Part shown: positions 33,810 through 41,883 of the stretch, one piece after another
Layout of the letters: every line of letters begins with the position of its first letter
Position numbering within the stretch: the stretch's first letter is position 1
Assembly: GCA_964609615.1 (NCBI GenBank)
Contig: CAZSRL010000005.1
Location: forward strand, 1-47,301
Reading direction: 5' to 3'
Length of the DNA stretch: 47,301 nt
Source of the DNA: CAZSRL01 sp964609615
GTDB lineage: Bacteria; Bacillota_I; Bacilli_A; RF39; UBA660
Position numbers and translations under genes: made by a program
The notes under the pieces: model-generated
The model's database searches: none
What the model was told of the DNA's origin: nothing
Seen by the model: only the letters and a program-made list of their open reading frames with translations

Positions 33810-34470
33810 ATATATTTTTTGAAATTCTTACAGCTTTATGTACATTAAAGGCATTTTTAATAAATTCCTCTTTAGTATAGAATCTAGGTAAGAAAGATTT
33901 TGAATTATTGTTATTAAGAGGTGCTACTAAGTATCCGTTGTCTTTTACATAAACATGAATAAATAACCAAGAATCATAATCTTTTAATTTTAATAAATAA
34001 TCTCCATCGCTTTTAATAGGTTTATTATCTAAGAATTGTGCTAAAACAGTATCACCAAGATTATAAATAGGTGATAACATATCATCAACAACATCAAACA
34101 TTAAATATCCAGTATTGGGCTTTAAATGCTTAATAGAAACCCATTCATAATCAACGGGAGATATAATCCATTCATCAGTTCCAACATCAATTACAGATAC
34201 TTTCTTTTTACTTGTTGATTTTTCAGGATCAAATCCATTTTCTTTAATAACAGAATTAGCAGAAGTTAATTGTTCAATAGTTGTGTCAAAGTAAAATGCA
34301 AGTCTTACTAAATCGTGTTGATTAGGGTAAGTTCTAGCTTTAGTCCAATCACATACTTTTGTATATGAAGTGTTAAGTGCATCTGAAACATCCTTTCTAG
34401 ACTTTCCTTTCAATTCTAAAAGAGCAACCAAGTTATTTCCTAAGATTTTTCTTTGTTCTTCTTTAGTCAT
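33808..34470 (-). CDS. CI-like repressor with inactive LexA/S24-type C-terminal domain
   Basis: 220 residues from the ATG at 34470 behind GGAGG; the longer frame to 34518 is rejected. N-terminal XRE HTH (NNLVALLELKGKSRKDVSDALNT with YTKVCDWTKA), then an S24/LexA-like dimerisation fold (TGYLMFDVVDDMLSPIYNLGDTVLAQ). In self-cleaving repressors the motif is GDSM with a catalytic Ser and a later Lys (VKR); here VDDM replaces the Ser by Asp and LFIHVYV replaces the Lys. So the SOS-type autocleavage switch seems lost, and induction would need another trigger such as a helper-phage protein or the nearby candidate sRNA (inference). It is divergent from the Cro-like gene across a ~145-bp operator region. 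Confidence 0.85.
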   Translation of the reverse strand: MTKEEQRKILGNNLVALLELKGKSRKDVSDALNTSYTKVCDWTKARTYPNQHDLVRLAFYFDTTIEQLTSANSVIKENGFDPEKSTSKKKVSVIDVGTDEWIISPVDYEWVSIKHLKPNTGYLMFDVVDDMLSPIYNLGDTVLAQFLDNKPIKSDGDYLLKLKDYDSWLFIHVYVKDNGYLVAPLNNNNSKSFLPRFYTKEEFIKNAFNVHKAVRISKNI

Positions 34471-34559
34471 TTTATCTACCTCCAATACCATAGTAAAATA
34501 ATTTGATAAATTTGTCAACTAAAAAGATAAGAAAAATGATAAAAATGATAAATTAGATA

Positions 34560-34588
34560 TTTACAAAAATAAATCAGTACAGTATAAT
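34560..34588 (+). promoter_or_regulatory. Early (Cro-side) promoter of the element
   Basis: TTTACA (34560-34565), a 17-bp spacer and TATAAT (34583-34588), 28 bp before the Cro-like gene. The stretch upstream (34500-34558), rich in AAAAATGATAAAAATGATAAA-type repeats, is the natural place for repressor operators. Confidence 0.8.
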
Positions 34589-34615
34589 TGAGATAAAGAT
34601 AGAGGAGGTGAATAA

Positions 34616-34831
34616 ATGAAATTAACACTTAAAGCTTTACGAGTAAATGCTGGATTTACAATAGAAAAAGCTAGTAAAGAACTTGGAATAAGCACAGTAA
34701 CACTGCGAAGTTACGAAACTAATAAAACTGTTCCAACAGTTAAAATGATGAATAAGATGTTAAATTTATATAATGCTAAATTTAGCAATATAGATGATTT
34801 AACAGAATCAAATGAATTAATAGTTAAGTAG
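34616..34831 (+). CDS. Cro-like XRE-family regulator
   Basis: 71 residues, a single helix-turn-helix (FTIEKASKELGISTVTLRSYE) with nothing after it but a short acidic tail. Strong RBS GAGGAGGTG before ATG 34616. It faces the CI-like gene and starts the early operon, the position of Cro in temperate phages and of Stl/Str-type regulators in satellites. Its stop codon opens the inverted-repeat arm complementary to the candidate sRNA. Confidence 0.88.
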   Translation: MKLTLKALRVNAGFTIEKASKELGISTVTLRSYETNKTVPTVKMMNKMLNLYNAKFSNIDDLTESNELIVK

Positions 34832-34857
34832 TCGACAAACTTTAACAAGTAAATATC
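34829..34857 (+). repeat. Inverted repeat arm 2 (end of the Cro-like gene / leader of the excisionase-like gene)
   Basis: Begins at the TAG stop codon of the Cro-like gene and ends about 15 nt before the excisionase-like gene's RBS (about 34872). Perfect core at 34829-34848. See arm 1 at 33730-33758. Confidence 0.85.
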
Positions 34858-34887
34858 AAAGAAAATATAAAGAAAGGATTTTTTATT

Positions 34888-35148
34888 ATGGGTAAAAAAA
34901 GAAAAAGTTTAACAAAAGAAGAAATAGATGTAATAGCGCAATATCAATGGGCTAATATTACAGATATCATGAATATAGGGGCAATTGGTAGAAATAAAGC
35001 AAGAGATGTATTTAATATAATTAGTGATATGTTCTATGGAGAAAAAGATAAGGTACATAATGGTTTAGTTCCAATGGATATGGTTTTAGAGTATTTTTGT
35101 ATACCAAAAATAAATATTGTTTCAATAAATAACGATGTCAACATATAA
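34888..35148 (+). CDS. Excisionase-like / DUF3173-like small DNA-binding protein
   Basis: 86 residues from ATG 34888 behind AAAGGA. The order WANITDIMNIGAIGRNKARDVF, then a short helix, then GLVPMDMVLEYFCIP resembles DUF3173-type and excisionase-like winged-helix proteins next to integrases in ICEs and prophages: first a recognition helix for a core site, then a conserved VP-x-D-x-VLEY end. As the second gene of the early operon it could direct excision. The family call is moderate. It overlaps the next gene by 14 nt. Confidence 0.6.
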   Translation: MGKKRKSLTKEEIDVIAQYQWANITDIMNIGAIGRNKARDVFNIISDMFYGEKDKVHNGLVPMDMVLEYFCIPKINIVSINNDVNI

Positions 35149-36016
35149 TAAAAAGAAATTATTTTACTTTATGAAACCGGATAGTTTTTATGAACGAGAT
35201 GATATTAAAAGAATAGATAAAATGGAACATGCTGGAGATATTTTAAACTTATATGACAAATTAATATTTTATACTATGAATAGGGATGGATTGTTAGTTC
35301 ATAAGTTTAAAAATAATTATGAAAATTATTCTGTAGAAGAAATAGCAGAAGATTTTAATTATTCGGTTGAGTTAGTAAAAGAAGCTTTAGAAATACTTTT
35401 AAAACTTAATACAATAGAACTAACTGATGAAGGATTTTACTTTTTTCCTGATTCTTTAGAATATACAAAAAGCACTACTGTTGGTGCTGAAAGTAAGAAA
35501 GAACAAAGAAATAAGCAAAAGTTAGAAAATTCAATAAAGGAATCAGTAGAATTAGAAAATGAAAAGGTGGACAAATGTCCGGAATATATACATATAAATA
35601 CAAAAGAAGAAATACAAGAAGATACAAATAAAGAAAAAGATAAAAATTTAAAAAAAGAAAAAGAGATAGATGTAAATACAAAAGAACAATTATACAATAA
35701 ATACAATAAAGAAATAAACGATATTATTTATTATTTAAATAATGAAACAAACAAAAAATTTACAACAGAAAGTGATTTTGTAAAAGATTTAATAGTAGAT
35801 AGATTAGAAGAAAATTACACCATAGATGATTTTAAATCTGTAATAGTTCATAAAACAAAAGAATGGTTAAATAATAAAGAGTTTAATAAAAACTTAAGAC
35901 CAGGAACATTGTTTAGTAAAAATAATTTTGAAAGGTATTTGAATGAAAGTGTAGGTATTGTAGGTACTACCAGCTCCTTATTAAATTCTGTTTTGTCGGA
36001 GATGGAAGATGACTAA
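35135..36016 (+). CDS. Phage replisome organizer / replication initiation protein
   Basis: 293 residues. The N-terminal ~110 residues match phage replisome-organizer winged-helix domains (YFMKPDSFYERDDIKRID, LNLYDKLIFYTMNRDG). A Lys/Glu linker follows (about 115-190). The C-terminal domain (about 195-270) has IIYYLNNETNKKF and KTKEWLNNKEFNKNLRPGTLF, the phage C-terminal/DnaB_2-like fold. Such proteins bind the origin, often inside their own gene, and recruit the helicase loader. The start at 35135 lacks a clear RBS and overlaps the upstream gene, suggesting translational coupling. The next gene overlaps its end by 8 nt. Confidence 0.85.
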   Translation: MSTYNKKKLFYFMKPDSFYERDDIKRIDKMEHAGDILNLYDKLIFYTMNRDGLLVHKFKNNYENYSVEEIAEDFNYSVELVKEALEILLKLNTIELTDEGFYFFPDSLEYTKSTTVGAESKKEQRNKQKLENSIKESVELENEKVDKCPEYIHINTKEEIQEDTNKEKDKNLKKEKEIDVNTKEQLYNKYNKEINDIIYYLNNETNKKFTTESDFVKDLIVDRLEENYTIDDFKSVIVHKTKEWLNNKEFNKNLRPGTLFSKNNFERYLNESVGIVGTTSSLLNSVLSEMEDD

Positions 36017-36554
36017 GAAAGAAGCTAATGAATTAATACAATATCTAAATAGTGTTTATATTTATGGTGGATTAAGAAAGATGACAAAATCAGAACTAAT
36101 GGAATATGTTAGATTATTCTATGAAATGTTTATTAGATTTGATAAACAGCTAGTAAAGGATGCTATAACAAAGGCTGTAACTACAAGTAATTTCTTTCCT
36201 AATTTTGCAGAATTGAATAAGTATGTAAGTGATGCACTACTTGATAGAAGATATGAAATAGTAAAGAAATTGATAGATAATAAATATTTTGAAATAGGTA
36301 TGAAAGGCACTAAAAACGAAATAGAAAGAAAGGCTTTTGATAGGTATGATAAAATATTGGTAGAAATAATAATACATAAATATTCATCTGCTACTATTAA
36401 CGAGATACAAAGTGCAGTTAATGATATAGATTATTTAAAAGAGTATAGAGGCTTAGTTTTATTTGATGATAAATTACCAATCCCCCCGGGGAGTGACCCT
36501 AACTATAATTATGATTTTTCAAGACCCACAGCCCACATATATTCACACAAATAA
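36009..36554 (+). CDS. Phage helicase-loader-type protein (G39P-like)
   Basis: 181 residues. The N-terminal half (MTKKEANELIQYLNSVY, LMEYVRLFYEMFIRFDKQLVKDAI, FFPNFAELNKYV) follows the pattern of phage helicase loader/inhibitor proteins such as G39P of SPP1, which deliver the replicative helicase to the organizer-bound origin. Position right after the replisome organizer (overlap 8 nt) supports this. No ATPase motif is present, so it is not a DnaC-type loader. The helicase itself is not encoded in the element and presumably comes from the host or a helper. Confidence 0.75.
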   Translation: MTKKEANELIQYLNSVYIYGGLRKMTKSELMEYVRLFYEMFIRFDKQLVKDAITKAVTTSNFFPNFAELNKYVSDALLDRRYEIVKKLIDNKYFEIGMKGTKNEIERKAFDRYDKILVEIIIHKYSSATINEIQSAVNDIDYLKEYRGLVLFDDKLPIPPGSDPNYNYDFSRPTAHIYSHK

Positions 36555-36604
36555 AAATTTCCCGTGAGTTTTTGGAAAATAATATAATTAAGGAAAAAAT
36601 AAAA

Positions 36605-36973
36605 ATGTTGAAGACATGTTCAATCTGTGGGAAGATTCATGATTTTAATAAAATTTGTAAAAGGGTTACAACAAAGAAATCCACGATAGAATCAAAATTC
36701 AGAAAAAGCTATCAATGGACTATAAAAAGTAAACAAATAAGACTAAGAGATGAATATTTATGTCAAATGTGTATAAGAGATAAATATGATACTAATTGTT
36801 TATATAATTATAAAGAATTAGAAGTGCATCATATTGTATCTATAAATGAAGATTATAATTTAAGATTAGATGATATGAATTTAATAACATTATGTAGATA
36901 CCATCACGAGATGGCTGAAAAACAAATAATAAGTAAAAAAGAATTGATTGGAATAGTTGAAAGTAAATACTAA
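36605..36973 (+). CDS. Phage HNH endonuclease
   Basis: 122 residues from ATG 36605 (RBS AAGGA). Zinc-binding CSICG and YLCQMCI, the catalytic ELEVHHIVSINED, and LITLCRYHHEMAE: a complete HNH set with two Cys pairs. In phages this gene usually stands just before the terminase small subunit and helps packaging. Here no terminase follows, so the element stops exactly where the packaging genes would begin. It is the last gene of the early operon. Confidence 0.9.
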   Translation: MLKTCSICGKIHDFNKICKRVTTKKSTIESKFRKSYQWTIKSKQIRLRDEYLCQMCIRDKYDTNCLYNYKELEVHHIVSINEDYNLRLDDMNLITLCRYHHEMAEKQIISKKELIGIVESKY

Positions 36974-36997
36974 ATCTATCAATTTTTTTATTAATAA

Positions 36998-37024
36998 AAA
37001 AGCATTAGATAAAACTAATACTTA
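36998..37024 (-). terminator. Terminator of the minus-strand 107-residue gene
   Basis: On the minus strand AAGTATTAG pairs with CTAATGCTT (one G-U) and is followed by a T run. It overlaps the stop codon at 37015-37017. Confidence 0.7.
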
Positions 37025-37338
37025 ATTTCTTTAAATGCTAAAGGATTTTCATTAATAACTTCTAATGCATATTTTATTTTAAGTAATTTAAATACTTCAG
37101 CTTTAGTTATTTCATAATTTTCACCAAAAAGATTAATTAAATCTCTAGCAGAATTATAATGTTGTAAGAATGAACCTTCATACATAGAATTACGATAATA
37201 TGAATTAGCAAGATAATATGCAATAACTTCAGGAAGAATATACGAATAAACAAAATTATCATAATCATCAATAAAAGGCTTTAAAACTTTTTCGAATTCT
37301 TCCTCACTAATATCTCCACCTATATTTTTTCTAATCAT
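37015..37338 (-). CDS. Hypothetical protein at the junction of phage and cargo genes
   Basis: 107 residues from the ATG at 37338 behind GGAGGTG. Acidic, mostly helical, Tyr-rich (VYSYILPEVIAYYLANSYYRNS). No signal peptide, no cysteines, no known motif. It is the only minus-strand gene between the early operon and the restriction enzyme and has its own terminator, so it is separately controlled. Candidates by position alone are a small immunity, anti-restriction or control protein; the sequence shows none of these. Confidence 0.7.
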   Translation of the reverse strand: MIRKNIGGDISEEEFEKVLKPFIDDYDNFVYSYILPEVIAYYLANSYYRNSMYEGSFLQHYNSARDLINLFGENYEITKAEVFKLLKIKYALEVINENPLAFKEIKY

Positions 37339-37461
37339 AGACACCTCCAATTTGTTGTATTAATCACTCTTATTTGAAAAAAATGCAAGTCAATTATGAA
37401 AAATATTGTCATATTTTGGAAAAAAACGTTTTTATGTTAAAATAATTATGAGGTGGTATCT

Positions 37462-38838
37462 TTGAGTAAAGAAAGAAATTGGCATCCTAATTTTATTAAA
37501 TATATGGATTATATTATTGGACATAAAAACTATGAAGGATTATGTATTGAAAAAAGTGATAATTCATATGGATGGATTGCTACAGCTAAAGGTAATGTTG
37601 GTAAAAAGAGAATAGAATGGGCTATACAAAAAGCTAAAGAATTAAATATAGAAATTAAACCAGGTGTATATAGAGAAGTTATGTTTGCAGTACATCCAAC
37701 AAAGAAAAAAGTTTGCCAAATTTGTGGTCGTGAATTATCTTTAGATTATATTTATTTAAACAATTCATTTATCAAGTTTTTGAAAAATAATTATAACATA
37801 GAACTAAACGAATTAAATTCTATATATGATGTAGTTACAATATTAAAAAATCTTGGAAAAACAGAAGAACAAGTAATAGAAATTTTAAAAAATCGATTTA
37901 ATTTATCAGAACAAGTATCAAATTTGGATTTGACCATAAAAGAATGTATTCAATTATGTACTAAAGGTAAAAGTAAAGATTTAGGTCCCGGATGCATGTC
38001 AAATTTTCCAGATAGATTTGATGGATTTCATACGTATAATCGTTGTTGCCGTTCAAGAGAAGATACAGGTCGTTCAAAAGAAAATTTATATTCTTATGGA
38101 AAAGATAGAAGAGCATATGAATATTGGAGTGATGGGAATATCCATGCTGCTAATAAATTTATGCATTCATCCTTTTTTGAAAATACTTCAGCTGATCATG
38201 TAGGGCCAATATCGTTAGGTTTTATACATGATTCTAGAACATTAAGAAAAATGCCAGTAGGAGAAAATTCTTCTAAGAGAGATAGATTATTATATGAAGA
38301 TGTTGTTGAGTTACAAGAAATTGAACAACTTAATGATATTTGTGTAATAAGTTGGTATTCTTCAATGATTTGGGAGTTTATTAAAAATAATCTTGAGTAT
38401 TCTGTAGACTTAGAAAAATACAGAATTATGTTAAAACAAAATATGTCACTTTATATGGAAATATTATGGACTATAAAAAACAATTGTAAAGAAAAAGGAG
38501 AAAAATTTTTAATAGAAAATTTATTGCTTCCTAAATACGAATGTTTTAAATATGATTATGAATTTAACGAATTAGGTCAAATCATTAAACAAATACCTAG
38601 AAATATTACAGAGTCAACAAAAAAGGAATTTGATAGATACGTGAGAATAGCGTTAGCTTCTGTTGATGAATATCATGAAAAAGAAAATAGAAAAATGACA
38701 ATTACTTTAAAAGAAAAAAACAAATTAGAAGTAATGCATTTATGTGATATGATTTTGAAAAATGAAAATGCAGAAAAGATTATAAGTGAATTAAAAAATA
38801 TAGTAAAAAAAATACAAGAAGAAATACTATCAAATTAA
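37462..38838 (+). CDS. Type IIS restriction endonuclease, Alw26I/Eco31I/Esp3I family
   Basis: 458 residues from TTG 37462, preceded by GAGGTGG at a 5-nt spacing; the GTG at 37453 lies in that RBS. The N-terminus has the family start: RNWHPNFIKYMDYIIGHKNY, then NSYGWIATAKGNVGKKRIEWA. A zinc-type CQICGRELSLDYIYLN and a later block with CMSNFPDRFDGFHTYNRCCR, then SADHVGPISLGF, form the HNH-like nuclease region. Family members recognise GTCTC, GGTCTC or CGTCTC and cut outside. The core should be GTCTC here; the sixth base cannot be read. A partner methyltransferase lies convergent, 24 bp away. Confidence 0.88.
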   Translation: MSKERNWHPNFIKYMDYIIGHKNYEGLCIEKSDNSYGWIATAKGNVGKKRIEWAIQKAKELNIEIKPGVYREVMFAVHPTKKKVCQICGRELSLDYIYLNNSFIKFLKNNYNIELNELNSIYDVVTILKNLGKTEEQVIEILKNRFNLSEQVSNLDLTIKECIQLCTKGKSKDLGPGCMSNFPDRFDGFHTYNRCCRSREDTGRSKENLYSYGKDRRAYEYWSDGNIHAANKFMHSSFFENTSADHVGPISLGFIHDSRTLRKMPVGENSSKRDRLLYEDVVELQEIEQLNDICVISWYSSMIWEFIKNNLEYSVDLEKYRIMLKQNMSLYMEILWTIKNNCKEKGEKFLIENLLLPKYECFKYDYEFNELGQIIKQIPRNITESTKKEFDRYVRIALASVDEYHEKENRKMTITLKEKNKLEVMHLCDMILKNENAEKIISELKNIVKKIQEEILSN

Positions 38839-38866
38839 AAGTAGAGTATTAAACTCTACTTTTTAT
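38837..38866. terminator. Bidirectional terminator between restriction and methyltransferase genes
   Basis: AAAAGTAGAGT (38837-38847) and ACTCTACTTTT (38853-38863), an 11-bp perfect stem with a 5-nt loop. Confidence 0.85.
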
Positions 38867-41784
38867 TGTGCCTCTAAATAGTTTTTCATAAGATAATTTG
38901 TAAAATCGCAGTTATATGTATAATCATATTTTGCAAAATCTTCACATTCTATATTTTCTAAATCTTTTAAAGCATTTTCTGCTGAAATTTGTATTTCTAT
39001 GTTTTCTGTAGTTTTATCAGGGAATAAATCTTTTGGGTCTAAATTTAAATCTTCTCTTACAGCTATAATTATAACCCTTTTTCGTTTTTGTGGAACACCA
39101 TATTCACTGGCCAATAATAATTTACCTTCAACTTTATAATTCATCTTATTATATAATTCGATAATTTGCTTATAAATTTCTCCATTTTGAAATGTTAATA
39201 AACCTTCAACATTTTCCATAACAACAATTTTTGGCTTTATTTTTTCAACTACAGCAATATAGTCTTTAAACAATTGATTTCTAGGGTCATCGATGAATCG
39301 TTTACCTGCTAAAGAAAAACCTTGACATGGTGGCCCCCCACATATAATATCGACTTCGTTTTGAGAAACATAGTTATAAATTTCTTCTTTAGTTTTATCA
39401 TCAGTTATATCGTCACATAGAATTTTAGAATTAGGATTGTTAATTTTGAAAGTAATACAAGCATTTTTATCAAAATCTGTTCCTAATACTGATTCGATTC
39501 CTGCTTTTGAGAAACCAGAAGTAAGACCTCCAGCTCCACAAAATAAGTCTAAACTTTTTTTACAACCGGTTTTAGTTATAATTTTTTCTCCTATTGCTTT
39601 TCCTAATAAAACAGGTACAGCATTTCCAACTTGTTTAAGCAGAGAAGTTTTATTTCCATAAAAGTAGTATGAGTCATCAAAACTTTGTAATCTGGCTGCT
39701 TCTCTAACTGAAATAACACGATTATGAATAGGGTGTACATAAGTGCCATTTCCTGGACGATTAAAATAAGTAGTAATAGTATAAGATGGTTTTGAGTAAT
39801 CTATTCTCCCATAAAGAGTAGTTCTTCCACCGTTACTCGCAATCTTTGTTAGGCGTTGAGATTTATTAATAGTTTCTTGTGGGATGTATTGCCAATTTCC
39901 ACCTTGTGGAACATTAACTATCATTTCCATATCTAAATCACTTAATTTAAATGTAGTATGATTTAGTATTTCATTATTATTTATTTTTTTATATTTTATA
40001 ATAATTCCATTACTAACTTCATAATCAAACTTATTCAATGAAATATTAAGGTTTAATAAAATAGAATCTAATGAAAGATCATTAAATAGTAATTTATTAC
40101 ACATTTCAGGGGTAATAGTTGGAATTATGCATTTTAAATCGTTATATAATGAGTAAACAATATTTTTAGGTTTTGTTTTTGATTTGCCTTCTGCTTCTTC
40201 TAATCCATACAGCTTATTAACCAAAGAATTCAAATCTTCTTTTAACTCCATATTTTTGGTTTCAATTAATTTTTTTGTTAAAAAACTTATTTTATTTATT
40301 TCTTTTCCTTCAATAGGTATAGGAAATTCATCAATTTCATAATTACTAATGTGATTATTAGAATTAAAAAAATTAAAATACCAATCAATTATATTTGAGT
40401 TTAATAATCCTAAAATATAATAAATATCAATTCCAAAAATATTATTTGTAACTGAAATAAAATTACAAGAATTTGCTAGAATGATATTTTTAGGAACATA
40501 TGCAAATTGTATTCTTTTTTTCTTGTTTGTATTAGATATTTGTTGACAAGAGATTCTTTCATTTTCAAAATAAATATTTTTAGTAGTTTGATTTTTAAAA
40601 ATTGGATTTACATATTCTGTTATATTATTATCTAAGAAATACTCATTTATATGTCTACCTCTTATAAGAGGATATATAGTTTCTTCAGATGAGATTAAAT
40701 CTTTTCCAAATGTGACATCTAATTCTCCGCGATAATTTTTAATAAAGTCTAACTCTTTAATCTTTGGGTATTTTGATAAACAAGTTAATATGTTACTTTC
40801 ATATTCTGAAAGAATAAAAATTGAATTACCATTTTGCACTTTTTTTAATGTGTTTATATTAATATAATTAGGTTTGCTATCTATTCCGTCATATATTGTT
40901 ATTTTATCAGTTTTAGAATCTTTTTTTATTAGCATTGTACATAAAGCTTGTTGCGCATCAATAAAACTATTTGTTTCATTTATTTTTGTTACGGAAATAA
41001 TTTTATGATTTTTAATTATTAAATCTCTTATATTCTCACAAGATTTATCGGAAAGAATAGTACTAGCTATTAAAATTGATATATATGCATTGTCATTAGT
41101 ATAATTGCAAATAATATCTTCTACAAATAATTTATATATATTAACAACACCTGATGAAGAATATTTGAATTTTTTCTTTACATCTTTACTTATATTTTTA
41201 TAATACTCTTTAAAATCTTCTGACATATTTTGATTATATTTTTTAGAGTCCAGTTTTAAATTTTTATAAGGCGGATTTGTAATAACAATATCAAACTTAA
41301 AATTAGTATAATCAGATAAAGATTTATATTCAGAATTTAATTTTGTTGTATCATATATTAAATATCCTAAAATATGTTCTTTGAAATATTCGTCAGTTAA
41401 TTTAAAATTTAATATATTTTTACAAAATTTAGACAAATATAATTTATAAAAATTAAGGGCTTTATCGTTAATATCACTAACATAAATGTTATTAATGATT
41501 TTTTTTAACTGTGTTTTTTTATAATTCCTTTTTATTAAAATTTCAAGAAAAGCAAAAATAAAAATCCCTGTTCCAACACAAGGTTCTAAAATTAATTTAT
41601 CTTCTAAACAATAATCTTCTTCTTTGTCAATGTTTTTAAATAAATCAATTAACATGTTTTTAGCTAAGTCATACCCAGTATAGTAGCTGCCAGAATTTCT
41701 TTTATATAAATAATCAATTTTATTTTCAAATAATTTGCTTTCTTGTATAATTTCATTTAATAAATTTAAATATTTTTCTTGCAT
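38863..41784 (-). CDS. Fused N6-adenine and circularly permuted C5-cytosine DNA methyltransferase
   Basis: 973 residues from the ATG at 41784 behind TAGGTGATA. The N-terminal half is an N6-adenine methyltransferase: SAM motif ILEPCVGTGIFIFAF and catalytic VITNPPYKN, followed by a target-recognition region (REEs like PLIRGRHINEYF). The C-terminal ~330 residues are a C5-cytosine enzyme in permuted order: first TRD-like sequence, motif IX (VREAARLQSF) and motif X (QVGNAVP), and only then motif I (LDLFCGAGGLTSGF), catalytic PCQ in GGPPCQGFSLAG, ENV (VVMENVEGLL) and QKRKRV. Known Alw26I/Eco31I/Esp3I systems methylate A on one strand and C on the other of their asymmetric site, so one fused protein can protect both. 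Permuted C5 enzymes are known (M.BssHII) but uncommon. Confidence 0.9.
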   Translation of the reverse strand: MQEKYLNLLNEIIQESKLFENKIDYLYKRNSGSYYTGYDLAKNMLIDLFKNIDKEEDYCLEDKLILEPCVGTGIFIFAFLEILIKRNYKKTQLKKIINNIYVSDINDKALNFYKLYLSKFCKNILNFKLTDEYFKEHILGYLIYDTTKLNSEYKSLSDYTNFKFDIVITNPPYKNLKLDSKKYNQNMSEDFKEYYKNISKDVKKKFKYSSSGVVNIYKLFVEDIICNYTNDNAYISILIASTILSDKSCENIRDLIIKNHKIISVTKINETNSFIDAQQALCTMLIKKDSKTDKITIYDGIDSKPNYININTLKKVQNGNSIFILSEYESNILTCLSKYPKIKELDFIKNYRGELDVTFGKDLISSEETIYPLIRGRHINEYFLDNNITEYVNPIFKNQTTKNIYFENERISCQQISNTNKKKRIQFAYVPKNIILANSCNFISVTNNIFGIDIYYILGLLNSNIIDWYFNFFNSNNHISNYEIDEFPIPIEGKEINKISFLTKKLIETKNMELKEDLNSLVNKLYGLEEAEGKSKTKPKNIVYSLYNDLKCIIPTITPEMCNKLLFNDLSLDSILLNLNISLNKFDYEVSNGIIIKYKKINNNEILNHTTFKLSDLDMEMIVNVPQGGNWQYIPQETINKSQRLTKIASNGGRTTLYGRIDYSKPSYTITTYFNRPGNGTYVHPIHNRVISVREAARLQSFDDSYYFYGNKTSLLKQVGNAVPVLLGKAIGEKIITKTGCKKSLDLFCGAGGLTSGFSKAGIESVLGTDFDKNACITFKINNPNSKILCDDITDDKTKEEIYNYVSQNEVDIICGGPPCQGFSLAGKRFIDDPRNQLFKDYIAVVEKIKPKIVVMENVEGLLTFQNGEIYKQIIELYNKMNYKVEGKLLLASEYGVPQKRKRVIIIAVREDLNLDPKDLFPDKTTENIEIQISAENALKDLENIECEDFAKYDYTYNCDFTNYLMKNYLEAQ

Positions 41785-41801
41785 AGTATCACCTATATTC
41801 A

Positions 41802-41843
41802 ATTATAACACAAAAAAACGAAGTGAGACCAAAAAAATGAGAC
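41802..41843 (-). promoter_or_regulatory. Methyltransferase promoter containing two GAGAC recognition sites
   Basis: On the minus strand the -10 box TATAAT is at 41807-41802. At the exact 17-bp spacing, the -35 position (41830-41825) is GGTCTC, i.e. a GAGACC site on the plus strand. A second site, GAGACG, lies at 41839-41844. The family's recognition core is GTCTC/GAGAC, so the methyltransferase or endonuclease could sense its own sites here. Confidence 0.6.
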
Positions 41844-41883
41844 GAAATTCAAAAAATATGATAAAATAAAAGTGGTGATATAA

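Noticed and set aside
33730..34857. Invertible DNA segment between the 29-bp inverted repeats
   Set aside because: Inversion would separate both regulators from their own operator region only symmetrically, no invertase gene is near, and the mismatch type favours RNA pairing. Not fully excluded.
35437..35706. Two minus-strand hydrophobic frames inside the replisome organizer gene
   Set aside because: They are the complement of its Lys/Glu-rich linker, which reads as Phe/Leu/Ser; no RBS.
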